DNA of 64,000 nucleotides, from contig NZ_PYBV01000021.1 of NCBI RefSeq assembly GCF_003205615.1, positions 1 through 64,000 of the forward strand. The letters run 5' to 3'. The translations under genes and the position numbers were made by a program. The notes under the pieces are model-generated. The model saw only the letters and a list, made by a program, of their open reading frames with translations. It made no database searches and was not told the DNA's origin. Source of the DNA: Micromonospora arborensis. GTDB taxonomy: Bacteria; Actinomycetota; Actinomycetes; Mycobacteriales; Micromonosporaceae. How positions within the stretch are numbered: position 1 is the stretch's first letter; each line of letters starts with the position of its first letter. Positions 49,862 to 58,625 of the stretch are shown piece by piece.

Positions 49862-52102
49862 ATGTCGGCTGCCGGCTCCCTGCTCGCGGCGGTTCCTGTC
49901 GCCGCGGTGCTCCTGCTCACCGTCGCGACGAGGCCGCACGAGGCCGGCGCGGTGGCACCGCTGCGGCTCGCCGTGGTGCGCGCCGCCCTGCTCAGCGGGG
50001 TGTACGCGGTGCTCGTCGTGGAGGTGCTCGGCGCGCTGCACGCGCTGACCCGGCCGGCGTTCGCCGTCGCCTGGCTGCTCTTCCTGGCCGCCGCCGCGAC
50101 AGCAGTCGGGGTGCGGCGGCGACGGGCGACCCTTCTCGCGCAGCCGCGCACCGCCGCATCGCGACCGGTGCCGGTCGGCGCCGTGGTGTCCGGCTCCGAG
50201 GCCCCCGAACCGGCCGTCGTCCCCGGCGCGGCCGAGTCCGGCCCCACGCCGACCCAGGCCGGTCGGGCACCCTCCGGCCGGCTCGCTGTGGCGGTCGACG
50301 CCTGGCGTACGGCGGGTCGGGGCGAGCGGCTGCTCGCCGGCACGATCGCCGGGCTGGTGCTGGTGGAGTTGCTGGTCGCGCTGCTGGCCGAGCCGAACAA
50401 CTTCGACTCGCAGACCTACCACCTGCCGAAGGTGGAGCACTGGGTGGCCCAGGGCGACCTGGAATTCTGGCCCACCGCGATCCACCGGCAGGTGACCATC
50501 CCGCCCGGAGCCGAGTATCTGCTGCTGCACCTGCGCCTGCTCACCGGCGGCGACCAGTTGTACAACCTGGTGCAGTGGGCGGCCGGGGTGGTCTGCCTGC
50601 TGGTGGCCGCACGGATCACCGCACAGCTCGGCGGCGGCCGGAGGGCACAGTTGCTCACCGCGTTCGTGCTGGCGACCACGCCGATGGTGGTGCTCCAGGC
50701 GACCAGCACGCAGACCGACCTGGTCTGCGCGGCGTGGGTGGCCTGCGCGGCGACCCTGGTGCTGGACGGGCTGCGTCGGCGGACCGGCTGGGGCACGCTC
50801 CTCGGCCTGGGCGCGGCCACCGGGCTGACCGCGGTGACCAAGACCAGCGGCCTGATCGCGGTCGGCCCACTGCTGGTGCTCTGGGGGCTGGCCCAGCTCC
50901 GGCTGGCCCAGCTCCGGCTGGCCCTGGCCGAGCGGGCGGCATCGCCCGGCGCGCCATCGCCCGGTGTGGCGACAAGCAGCGCGGCGACGACCGGCGGGGG
51001 TCGGCGGCCTCGGCCGGTTGGCGGGCTGGCCCGTACGGTCACCGGCTCGGTGCTGATCATGCTGGTCGCGGCCGTGGTGGTCGGCCCGTTCCTGGCCCGG
51101 GTGACCGCCGAGTTCGGGCACCCGCTGGGGCCACCCCGGCTACGCGAATCGATCCCGATGGAGCGGCACGATCCGCCGTCGATCCTGGTCAACGCCCTGC
51201 GGATCGGGCACACCGCGTTCGACACGCCGCTGGCACCCCTGCGCCGGGCCGGAGCTGAGGCGATCATCGGCGGCGCTGGCGCGATCGGGGTCGACCCGCA
51301 GGACCGCGCGATCACCTTCGGTCGGGAGATCTTTCCGGTGCCGGCCTGGTACCCGGACGAGGATCGGGTGGCGTTCCCCCTGGCCGGGGCGTTGGCGTTG
51401 ATCGGCGCGATCGTCGCGCTCGCCCGTCCACGCCGGATCGACCCCGAGCGGACCGGGCCGCTGCGCGCGTACGCGGTGGTGGTGCTGGCCGCCGTCCTGC
51501 TGCACACCTCGATGATCAAGTGGCAGCCGTGGGGGAACCGGCTGATCCTCTACGCCCTGGTGCTCGCGGTGCCGCTGGCCGGGCTCTGGCTCGACGCGCT
51601 CCTGCGCCGCCACGCGTACCCGGGTCGGGTGGGGGCACGGCGGTCGGTGGCCACGCTGGCGGCCGTCACCGTGCTGGCCGCCTCGGCGCTGGCCGGGGTG
51701 CTCGCGGTGTCGTACGGCTTTCCCCGACGGTTGGTCGGCACCGGCTCGGTCTTCACCACCTCGGACTGGGACACCCGGTTCGTGCGTCGCCCGGAGTGGG
51801 CTGACGAGTTCCGCTGGGCCGCGGCGGCGGTCCGCGACAGTGGTGCCCGTCGGATCGGGTTGGCACAGCAGAACGACAACTGGGAGTACCCGTGGTGGCT
51901 GCTGCTGCGGCAGCCGGACGGGCGTTCGCCGGAGCTGGTGTCGCTGCAGTCGGTGCTGCCGGAACGACCGCCGGCGGACCCCGCATCTGTCGACGCGATC
52001 GTGTGCACCGGCAGCAAGCCGGCCTGCGCCAAGCTCGTTCCGGCCGGCTGGCGGCTGGAGTTCCGCGGCTACGTCGGCTACGCGCTGCCGCCGGGTCGCT
52101 GA
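49862..52102 (+). CDS. GT-C (GT39/ArnT-like) membrane glycosyltransferase
   Basis: 746 residues from ATG 49862 (MSAAGSLLAAVPVAAVLLL); GTG 49826 is an alternative, neither having a good SD. About 12 membrane helices. The first large external loop contains NNFDSQTYHLPKVEHWVAQG with the acidic/aromatic DSxxYH motif of GT-C enzymes. A direct duplication encodes LAQLRLAQLRLAL (50890-50935). The C-terminal 120 residues are soluble (IGLAQQNDNWEYPWWLL). Likely transfers a sugar from polyprenyl-phosphate-sugar on the outer membrane face; pairs with the GT2 gene. Confidence 0.8.
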   Translation: MSAAGSLLAAVPVAAVLLLTVATRPHEAGAVAPLRLAVVRAALLSGVYAVLVVEVLGALHALTRPAFAVAWLLFLAAAATAVGVRRRRATLLAQPRTAASRPVPVGAVVSGSEAPEPAVVPGAAESGPTPTQAGRAPSGRLAVAVDAWRTAGRGERLLAGTIAGLVLVELLVALLAEPNNFDSQTYHLPKVEHWVAQGDLEFWPTAIHRQVTIPPGAEYLLLHLRLLTGGDQLYNLVQWAAGVVCLLVAARITAQLGGGRRAQLLTAFVLATTPMVVLQATSTQTDLVCAAWVACAATLVLDGLRRRTGWGTLLGLGAATGLTAVTKTSGLIAVGPLLVLWGLAQLRLAQLRLALAERAASPGAPSPGVATSSAATTGGGRRPRPVGGLARTVTGSVLIMLVAAVVVGPFLARVTAEFGHPLGPPRLRESIPMERHDPPSILVNALRIGHTAFDTPLAPLRRAGAEAIIGGAGAIGVDPQDRAITFGREIFPVPAWYPDEDRVAFPLAGALALIGAIVALARPRRIDPERTGPLRAYAVVVLAAVLLHTSMIKWQPWGNRLILYALVLAVPLAGLWLDALLRRHAYPGRVGARRSVATLAAVTVLAASALAGVLAVSYGFPRRLVGTGSVFTTSDWDTRFVRRPEWADEFRWAAAAVRDSGARRIGLAQQNDNWEYPWWLLLRQPDGRSPELVSLQSVLPERPPADPASVDAIVCTGSKPACAKLVPAGWRLEFRGYVGYALPPGR

Positions 52103-52164
52103 CCCGGCGAGGCGACGACCGCCCGGCTGGTCCGATCCGGGCGGTTCTGCGGCTACTGACCGAG

Positions 52165-52197
52165 GCAGGGGCCCCTGCTCGACACAGGGGCCCCTGC
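52165..52197. terminator. Bidirectional terminator
   Basis: GCAGGGGCCCCTG (52165-52177) pairs perfectly with CAGGGGCCCCTGC (52185-52197) between convergent genes. Confidence 0.8.
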
Positions 52198-52199
52198 TC

Positions 52200-52799
52200 T
52201 CACTTCGTCCGGGGGATGAGGATGAGGCGGGCCACGGACTTGTCGCCGTCCTTCGCACCGGCGACGCCGAGCGTCGCGCCGACCTTCACCTCGCTCGGCT
52301 GCACGGTGGCACGGCGCTCGACGACCCGCAGGTCGTCACCGAAGGTCCAGGTCATGGTGAAACCGTCGGTGGACTTGACGGTCATCGAGTCGCCGTCGAT
52401 CGCGGTCACCTCGCCGCGCTGCACGGCGACGGTCTGCGTACCGCTGTCCTTGGTCTGCACCACCGCCTCGCCGTGCAGGGTGTTCTTGCGCAGCTGCACG
52501 CGGGCCTGGCGGCGCTTGCGCCACTCCTCGCCGCGCTTGTCCCGGGCCTTCTCCTTTGCCGTCGGCGAGGCGCCCGGGGTCGGGGTGGCCGGGGCGGCGA
52601 CGGTCTGCACGTCCAGGTCGTCGGCGTCGAAGCCCATCGCGGCCAGCGCCTGGCCCTCCACCCCCATCGCGGCGGCGACCTCGACCGCGGCCTCCCGGGC
52701 GGGTTGGCTGGCCACCTCGGCGGCACCGCAGCCGGTGAGGCCGAGCGTGACCGCCGCGAGCAGTGCCGTGGTGCCGGTGGCGAATCCCCAACGTGGCAT
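52200..52799 (-). CDS. Lipoprotein in a two-component operon
   Basis: 199 residues, start ATG 52799 (MPRWGFATGTTALL) with GAGGGA upstream. Lipobox GLTGC; then a flexible AP/T/S region, a basic helix (EKARDKRGEEWRKRRQARVQ) and a beta domain (KNTLHGEAVVQT ... VTAIDGDSMTVKSTDGF ... VGATLGVAG). The last part resembles DUF5666-like OB domains. It follows the kinase gene by 56 bp on the same strand, so may be the signal input or an output of the system. Confidence 0.78.
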   Translation of the reverse strand: MPRWGFATGTTALLAAVTLGLTGCGAAEVASQPAREAAVEVAAAMGVEGQALAAMGFDADDLDVQTVAAPATPTPGASPTAKEKARDKRGEEWRKRRQARVQLRKNTLHGEAVVQTKDSGTQTVAVQRGEVTAIDGDSMTVKSTDGFTMTWTFGDDLRVVERRATVQPSEVKVGATLGVAGAKDGDKSVARLILIPRTK

Positions 52800-52855
52800 G
52801 GCTTTCCCTCTCGTCCGTGGAGCCCTGAGCATTCCCTCCGACGACGAGCGGACCG

Positions 52856-54322
52856 TCAGGCCAATGTTCGGGCCAGGTAAGGATCACCGGGCAGCCGGAC
52901 CGTGAAGGCGGCACCGCCCTCCGGCGCGTGCCCGGCGGCGATCTCCCCGCCCAGGCGACGGACCAACCCGGCAGCCAGCGCCAACCCCAGTCCGCTGCCC
53001 ACCTTGCGCACCCCCCGGTAGCGCTCGTGCAGCGCACCGCGTTCGAACGCCACCGCCAGGTCGTCGTCGGTGAAGCCGGGCCCGCCGTCGCGGACCTCCA
53101 GCACACCGCCGGAGGCCGGGCCCGCGTCGGCCGGCCGGACCGCGAGCACCACCGGCGACCCCGGGGGTACGACCCGCAGCGCGTTCTCCAGCAGCCCGTC
53201 CAGCACCTGCCGGATGCGCCCCGGATCGGTGTACGCGGGCACCGGCTGGCCGGGTGTCTCCACCCGGAACGACACGCCCACCGCCGCGCACCGGCCGGAC
53301 CAGGTCGGCTCCGCGTCCAGGGCCAGCCGGGTCAGGTCCACCGGCACCGGTTCGAGGGGGAAGTCGGCGGCCTCCAGACGGGCCAACGCCAGCAGGTCGC
53401 CGATCAGCCGGTCCAGGTGTTGGGCTTCGGCCAGCACCGTCCGGCTGGTGTCGACCGTGTCGTCCGCGCCGAGCACCCCGTCGGCGAGCGCCTCGGCGTA
53501 CCCGCGGATCGCGGTCAGCGGGGTGCGCAGCTCGTGCGAGACGGACAGCAGGAACTCCCGTTGCCGCCCCTCACTGGTGGCCAGCGCGGCGGCCAACCCG
53601 TTCAACGCCTCGGCCAGGTCGGCGACCTCGTCCGGCGACTCGACCGGCACCCGGACCGCACGGTCGCCGGCGCGCAGCCGGGCGGCGGCGGTGGCCGCGA
53701 CGCGGATCGGCCGGGCCAACCGCCGGGCCAGCAGCAGCCCGGCCACCACACCGGCGGTCAACCCGGCCAGCAGCGGCAGCCACAGACTAAGCAACACCTT
53801 GGCCCACAGCCCGTTCGCCGCCGGACGGGAGAGCACCACCCCGTTGCCGTTGGGGAGGGCCCGACCCTCGACCAGGGCACGTTCGCCGTTGACCGGGCGG
53901 CGGACCGACACGTTGCGGCCCTCCTCGATCCGCTGCACCACCCGGGCCGGCAGGCCCGGCCGGTCGACCGTTCCGCGCCGGATCAGGTACGCGTTGATGC
54001 CCTGGTTGCGCAGTTGCTGGATGAGCCGTTCCTCGTCGGCGCTGCGACCCCGGTCCAGGCGGGTCCGCAGCACCTCGGCGGCGAGCCGGGCCTGCGCGGC
54101 GAGCGCCTCCTGATCGCGGCGCTCCGCGCCACGGATCGCCAACGGCACGGCGACGATCGCGGTGACCAGCACCGACACCAGCGCCACCGCACAGGTGACA
54201 AGCACCGCCCGGGCGGTCAGCGTACGGCCGAACCGGCCACGTCGGAGTGCGTTCGGCGGGCCGGTGCCGACCACCGGCAGGGCCACGGTCGGCGAACCGG
54301 TGCGCCCGGGGTGATCAGCCAT
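52856..54322 (-). CDS. Sensor histidine kinase
   Basis: 488 residues. TM1 (38-62), extracytoplasmic sensor (65-165), TM2 (172-195), HAMP (196-250; RRLARPIRVAATAAARL), HisKA with the phospho-acceptor His in LLSVSHELRTPL, and HATPase: LLENALRVV (N box), VRDGGPGFTDDDL (G1), VGSGLGLALAAG (G2). Its start overlaps the response-regulator stop by 8 bp. Ligand unknown. Confidence 0.94.
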   Translation of the reverse strand: MADHPGRTGSPTVALPVVGTGPPNALRRGRFGRTLTARAVLVTCAVALVSVLVTAIVAVPLAIRGAERRDQEALAAQARLAAEVLRTRLDRGRSADEERLIQQLRNQGINAYLIRRGTVDRPGLPARVVQRIEEGRNVSVRRPVNGERALVEGRALPNGNGVVLSRPAANGLWAKVLLSLWLPLLAGLTAGVVAGLLLARRLARPIRVAATAAARLRAGDRAVRVPVESPDEVADLAEALNGLAAALATSEGRQREFLLSVSHELRTPLTAIRGYAEALADGVLGADDTVDTSRTVLAEAQHLDRLIGDLLALARLEAADFPLEPVPVDLTRLALDAEPTWSGRCAAVGVSFRVETPGQPVPAYTDPGRIRQVLDGLLENALRVVPPGSPVVLAVRPADAGPASGGVLEVRDGGPGFTDDDLAVAFERGALHERYRGVRKVGSGLGLALAAGLVRRLGGEIAAGHAPEGGAAFTVRLPGDPYLARTLA

Positions 54323-55007
54323 CGACCGCGTACCCCACGCCGCGGTGGGTGCGGATCACACTGGCCGGCCCGAGCTTCGCCCGCACCTGGGCGACGTGCA
54401 CGTCCACCGTCCGGGTGCCGGCGTGCGCCGCGTAACCCCAGACCCCGGCCAGCAACTCCTCCCGGGTGAAGACCCGACCGGGCCGGGCCATCAGGTGGGC
54501 CAGCAGGTCGAACTCGGTGGAGGTGAGCTGAACCGGGGCGCCCGCCACGGTCACCGTCCGGCGAGCCGGGTCGAGCGTCACCGGGCCGACGACGCGCGGC
54601 CGGTCCGCGCCCTCCGGGCCACCGGCGGAGCGGCGCAGCACCGCGCGCACCCGGGCAACCAACTCCCGGGGGCTGAACGGTTTGGTGACGTAGTCGTCGG
54701 CACCCAACTCCAGGCCGACGATCCGATCCACCTCGTCGTCTCGGGCGGTGAGGAAGATGACCGGGGTCCAGTCACCGGCCTCGCGCAGCCGGCGGCAGAT
54801 CTCCGTGCCGGGCAGGCCCGGCAGCGCGATGTCCAGGACGCAGGCCACCGGGCGCAGTCGGCGGGCGGCGCTCAGGCCGGCCGCACCGTCCCGTTCCAGG
54901 TGGACACCGAACCCGTCACGGCTGAGGTAAAGCCGGACCAGGTCGGCGATGGCCGGCTCGTCCTCGACCACGAGGACGAGCCCGCGGTGCGGCGGTTCGA
55001 CGGTCAC
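54315..55007 (-). CDS. OmpR-family response regulator
   Basis: 230 residues from GTG 55007. Receiver domain with VVEDEPAIADLV, phospho-acceptor Asp in CVLDIALPGLPG, Thr in FLTARDD and Lys in YVTKPFSPREL; winged-helix domain with LTSTEFDLLAHLMARPGRVF and VDVHVAQVRAKLG..RTHRGVGY. First gene of the RR-HK-lipoprotein operon. Confidence 0.95.
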   Translation of the reverse strand: MTVEPPHRGLVLVVEDEPAIADLVRLYLSRDGFGVHLERDGAAGLSAARRLRPVACVLDIALPGLPGTEICRRLREAGDWTPVIFLTARDDEVDRIVGLELGADDYVTKPFSPRELVARVRAVLRRSAGGPEGADRPRVVGPVTLDPARRTVTVAGAPVQLTSTEFDLLAHLMARPGRVFTREELLAGVWGYAAHAGTRTVDVHVAQVRAKLGPASVIRTHRGVGYAVDG

Positions 55008-55091
55008 CGGCCCATGATTGCCGACCCGGAGGGCTCGGCGCGATCGACGGGTGTTCGAGTTCGGTAAAGGCGAGGTGAAGCCAGAACGGCG

Positions 55092-55646
55092 TCAGCTCAC
55101 CACTGCGGGACGGAACACGCTGGGGCGCGCGGCGGCCGGCGCGTCACCGATGGTGGCGACGATCCGCTCACGGGGCGCCCGCAGGCGGGTGCGGAACGCG
55201 TGGTTGAGCAACGCGTCGAGCTGCCACACCCGCTTCGGGTGAGTCGTACGGATCAGGAACCGCTCACGGATCCCGTCGATCGCGGTGGCCGCCAACTCGA
55301 CCGAGTGCAGCCGCGGGTCCGGGCTCCAGGTCACGTTGCTCAGCTCACGCAACTCGGTGTTGAGGTGCAGACGCAGTCGGTGCAGCAGCCGGGTCTGCTG
55401 GGTCACCACCAGCCGGCGGTGGGTGAGCAGGATCAGGTAGTCGCCGGTGACCGGTCGGTCGGGGCGGCTACAACGGGTGACCAGGATGGTGGCGTCACCG
55501 GAGCCGACGCAGCGCCGGAAGACCGGCATGTGCCGGCTCACGGTCTGCACGGCCAGGCCAGCCTCGGCGGCGGCCGGAAGGAACGTTCGGGAGAAGACGT
55601 CCATGACCTGCCCAACGACCTCCCTTAGCGGGGTGACGTGGGTCAC
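55092..55646 (-). CDS. Conserved hypothetical protein
   Basis: 184 residues from GTG 55646 (MTHVTPLREVVGQVMDVF); GTG 55682 or ATG 55604 are alternatives. No signal peptide or motif I can name; sequence includes DATILVTRCSRPDRPVTGDY, ILLTHRRLVVTQQTRLLHRL and a C-terminal basic stretch. The pattern of a short PH-like beta domain (ILLTHRRLVVT) is suggestive of bacterial pleckstrin-like proteins. Lies upstream of the response regulator on the same strand, 85 bp away. Confidence 0.7.
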   Translation of the reverse strand: MTHVTPLREVVGQVMDVFSRTFLPAAAEAGLAVQTVSRHMPVFRRCVGSGDATILVTRCSRPDRPVTGDYLILLTHRRLVVTQQTRLLHRLRLHLNTELRELSNVTWSPDPRLHSVELAATAIDGIRERFLIRTTHPKRVWQLDALLNHAFRTRLRAPRERIVATIGDAPAAARPSVFRPAVVS

Positions 55647-55710
55647 GGGGGATTTTTGGAAGTTCCACGTGGAGGGTCGCACTCCCTGTCCGATTTCCGA
55701 CTTCGACGGA

Positions 55711-56739
55711 TCATGGTCGGGAGTCGGGCTGGAGCGGACTTGCGGCGAACAGCTCCCCCAGCCAGCCGGGCACCGCGTCGGCGTACTCGGCGCGGGACTC
55801 CTCGGCGGTGTCCAGGGCTCGACGCCAGGACAACGACCGGCTCACCGCCCCCAGGTTGATCGCGAGGTCGGCGGCCTCGACGAGGGTCCGGTGGTCATAC
55901 CTGTCGGTCCACGCCTCCAGGTAGGCGTCGCGCAGCCGAGCCAGCCGGGCGTCGTCGGCTGCCAACTCCTTCACGTACCGGATGGAGCGCAGGGTCACCA
56001 GCAGCGTGCCGAACGGGTGCGCCACCGAGGCGTCTCCCCAGTCGAAGTAGCGGCACCCGGCCCGGCCCGCGAAGACGTTGCCGTCGTGCAGGTCGTCATG
56101 TTGCACAGTGGCCGCAATGCCGATGTCGGCGAGCCGGCGGCACCGCTGCGCGTACGACGGCAACTCGGCTCGCAGCCGCTCGTACAGGTCCGGGCTGAGC
56201 CCGCCCTCGGCACCGATCAGCAGTGACTCGCGGTCGTCGAGCAGCTCGGCGAAGAGCCCAGCCAGCGCCTCGGGGCGGTGGTCCGGCACGCCCAGGGAGA
56301 CCAACTCGTCGGCACGCGGCGCGGTGGCCAGTTGCAGCGCGGCGTACCCGGGCAGTGCCCGCTCCCAGTGCGCCAGATCGGGGTCGCGCGCCAGCACGTC
56401 GCGCAACGACTCGCCGCCGTCGGGCAGCAGCGACCAGCCCTGCTCCGGGTCGACCGCGATCGGTGTCAGCACCCGCTCGGGCGTCAACTGCGCGAGCGTC
56501 GCGATCAGGACGGCCTCGTGCACCGTGCCCCGGTTGTTGGCCTTGAACCAGACCGGGCCGTCGTCGGTGGGCACGCGCCACACCAGCGACCAGGGACGCA
56601 GCCGGGGCTCCACCAGCCCGGTCACCCGCCGGCCGGCCCGGCTCAGCTGCGCCTCGACCCAGGACCGGGCCCGCGACTGCCACTGCTCACTGGACCAGTC
56701 GAGGCCGTGCCCATTCGCGTTCGTCGTCACGCTGGGCAC
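55711..56739 (-). CDS. Aminoglycoside phosphotransferase-family kinase
   Basis: 342 residues from GTG 56739. Kinase-like fold: WFKANNRGTVHEAVLIATL, the catalytic loop VQHDDLHDGNVFA (Asp, Asn) and the metal-binding CRYFDWGDASVAHPF. Members phosphorylate small metabolites or antibiotics; the sequence does not tell the substrate, and this is not evidence of resistance. Stands alone. Confidence 0.86.
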   Translation of the reverse strand: MPSVTTNANGHGLDWSSEQWQSRARSWVEAQLSRAGRRVTGLVEPRLRPWSLVWRVPTDDGPVWFKANNRGTVHEAVLIATLAQLTPERVLTPIAVDPEQGWSLLPDGGESLRDVLARDPDLAHWERALPGYAALQLATAPRADELVSLGVPDHRPEALAGLFAELLDDRESLLIGAEGGLSPDLYERLRAELPSYAQRCRRLADIGIAATVQHDDLHDGNVFAGRAGCRYFDWGDASVAHPFGTLLVTLRSIRYVKELAADDARLARLRDAYLEAWTDRYDHRTLVEAADLAINLGAVSRSLSWRRALDTAEESRAEYADAVPGWLGELFAASPLQPDSRP

Positions 56740-56784
56740 CTTAAGCGGCCCTCCGGCGCCGGGCCATACGTTTCCTGGCCGGGG

Positions 56785-57957
56785 TCAGACCAGCTCGACG
56801 ATGGTGGCGTTGGCCATGCCGCCGCCCTCGCACATGGTCTGCAGGCCGTAGCGGATCCCGTTGTCCCGCATGTGCTGGAGCATCGTGGTCATGATCCGGG
56901 CACCGGAGCCACCGAGCGGGTGACCGAGGGCGATCGCGCCACCGCGCGGGTTGAGCCGCTCCGGGTCCGCCTCGGTCTCCGCCAGCCAGGCCAGCGGCAC
57001 CGGGGCGAACGCCTCGTTGACCTCGTACACCCCGATCTCCTCGATGCCCAGCCCCGCGCGGCGCAGCGCCTTCGCGGTCGCCGGGATGGGCGCGGTGAGC
57101 ATGGTGACCGGGTCGTCGGCGGCAACCACGGCGGTGTGGATCCGGGCAAGCGGCCGCAGGCCGTGCCGGCTGGCCCATTCGGAGGTGGTCACCGCGAGGG
57201 CCGCGGCGCCGTCGGAGATCTGGGACGCGGACCCGGCGGTCACCACGCCGTCGGCACGGAACGGCGTGGCCAGCTCGCCGAGCTTGGCCAAGGTCGTGTC
57301 CCGGCGGATGCCCTCGTCGGCGGCGAACTTGCCGCCGTCGCCGAGCGGCACCGCTGCCAGCTCCGGGTCGAAGGCGCCAGCGTCCTGTGCGGCGGCTGCC
57401 TTCTCGTGGCTGGCCAGCGCGAACTCGTCAAGCTGGGTACGGGAGAGGCGCCACCGCTGGGCGATCAACTCGGCCCCGACGCCCTGGTTGAACGGCAGGG
57501 GCGCGTCGTCGGCGAAGCCCTCGACACCCCGGTAACGGTCCCGGAGCTGGTCACTGAACGGCATGCCGTCGGCCACACTGGAGCCCATCGGCACCCGGGT
57601 CATCGACTCCACCCCACCGGCGACCACAAGGTCGGCCTGGCCGGAGAGCACCGTCGCGGCGGCGAAGTGCAGCGCCTGCTGGCTGGAACCGCACTGCCGG
57701 TCCAGCGTCGTGCCGGGGACCGTCTCGGGCCAACCGGCGGCGAGGACGCCGTTGCGGGCGATGTTCCACGACTGCTCGCCGACCTGGGACACGCAGCCCC
57801 AGAAGACGTCGTCGACCTGCACCGGGTCGAGCCCGGTGCGCTCGGCGAGGGCGCGCAGCACGTGCGCCGACAGATCGACCGGGTGGACGCTGGCGAGACT
57901 GCCCCTACGCCGCCCGACCGGGGTGCGTACCGCGCCGACGATGACCGCGTCACTCAT
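56785..57957 (-). CDS. Thiolase (acetyl-CoA acetyltransferase family)
   Basis: 390 residues from ATG 57957 with GGGAG upstream. Nucleophile Cys89 in DRQCGSSQQAL, the ENGG-region equivalent EVNEAFAPVPLAW, and the C-terminal GGAIALGHPLGGSGARI (His) and CEGGGMANATIVE (second Cys). All catalytic positions are intact. Catalyses condensation or cleavage of acyl-CoA, in fatty-acid beta-oxidation or polyhydroxybutyrate-type routes. No beta-oxidation neighbours are present. Confidence 0.94.
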   Translation of the reverse strand: MSDAVIVGAVRTPVGRRRGSLASVHPVDLSAHVLRALAERTGLDPVQVDDVFWGCVSQVGEQSWNIARNGVLAAGWPETVPGTTLDRQCGSSQQALHFAAATVLSGQADLVVAGGVESMTRVPMGSSVADGMPFSDQLRDRYRGVEGFADDAPLPFNQGVGAELIAQRWRLSRTQLDEFALASHEKAAAAQDAGAFDPELAAVPLGDGGKFAADEGIRRDTTLAKLGELATPFRADGVVTAGSASQISDGAAALAVTTSEWASRHGLRPLARIHTAVVAADDPVTMLTAPIPATAKALRRAGLGIEEIGVYEVNEAFAPVPLAWLAETEADPERLNPRGGAIALGHPLGGSGARIMTTMLQHMRDNGIRYGLQTMCEGGGMANATIVELV

Positions 57958-58131
57958 GTTTACTCCCCGGTAACTTGGGCTGCCCCGATCTTACGTCCTC
58001 GACCGACTGACTGCCCCCGGGGCTGCCCTCCCTCTACCGGCACACCGGTGCGCGCCCGCGCCGATGATGCGGGGCGCTCGCGGACCGGGCCGGGACTGCC
58101 GGAAGCCGGAAGCCGCTGGCATGCTGAGCGC

Positions 58132-58557
58132 GTGGATGAGATCTCCCCGGTCCGGCAGTGGCGAGTGCCGGCGAGCCTACCGGCTGCGAAACTGGCCGGT
58201 GCCGTCCTGCTGGTCGCGCTCGGGCTGCTCTTCGCCGACGGCGACCCGGTCCGCCTGGTGGTGGCCGTCCTGGCCGCCGTCGCGCTGGCCGCTTGGGCGG
58301 TACGCGACCTGATCGCACCGGTCCGACTGGCGGTGGATCCGGCGGGGCTCACCGTCATTCACGGGTTCGCTGGTCGCCGACTGCTGCCCTGGCCGGCGAT
58401 CGAGGCGATCACCGTGGACCGGCGACCGCGACTGGGGCTCACGTCCGAGGTTCTGGAGATCGACGCGGGCGAGTCACTGCACCTCTTCAGCCGATACGAC
58501 CTGGGCTCCACCCCGGAAGAGGTCGCCGCCACGCTAAGCGCCGCCCGCCGCTCCTGA
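58132..58557 (+). CDS. Small PH-like (DUF304/bPH) membrane protein
   Basis: 141 residues from GTG 58132. Two helices (LAGAVLLVALGLLFA, LVVAVLAAVALAAWAV) then a PH-like beta domain LAVDPAGLTVIHGFAGRRLL, WPAIEAITVDRR, LGLTSEVLEIDAGESLHLF. Such actinobacterial proteins sit at the membrane with unknown roles. It converges on the rhomboid gene with a 16-bp-arm hairpin between. Confidence 0.82.
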   Translation: MDEISPVRQWRVPASLPAAKLAGAVLLVALGLLFADGDPVRLVVAVLAAVALAAWAVRDLIAPVRLAVDPAGLTVIHGFAGRRLLPWPAIEAITVDRRPRLGLTSEVLEIDAGESLHLFSRYDLGSTPEEVAATLSAARRS

Positions 58558-58563
58558 CACCCG

Positions 58564-58615
58564 GAGATCTTGGAAGGAAACCGCCCCTCCGGGGGCACCT
58601 TCCTTCCAAGATCTC
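58564..58615. terminator. Perfect inverted repeat with GATCTTG arms, bidirectional terminator
   Basis: GAGATCTTGGAAGGAA (58564-58579) pairs perfectly with its complement at 58600-58615. It lies between two convergent genes and is related in arm sequence to 46153-46225. Confidence 0.8.
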
Positions 58616-58625
58616 GATCGAGCTG

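Noticed and set aside
55711..56739. Aminoglycoside resistance gene
   Set aside because: The fold and catalytic motifs are those of the large APH-like kinase family, but nothing indicates an antibiotic substrate.
56278..58557. Long plus-strand frame spanning the kinase-like and thiolase genes
   Set aside because: Only its last 141 codons (from 58132) are a real gene; the rest is antisense to two well-supported genes.
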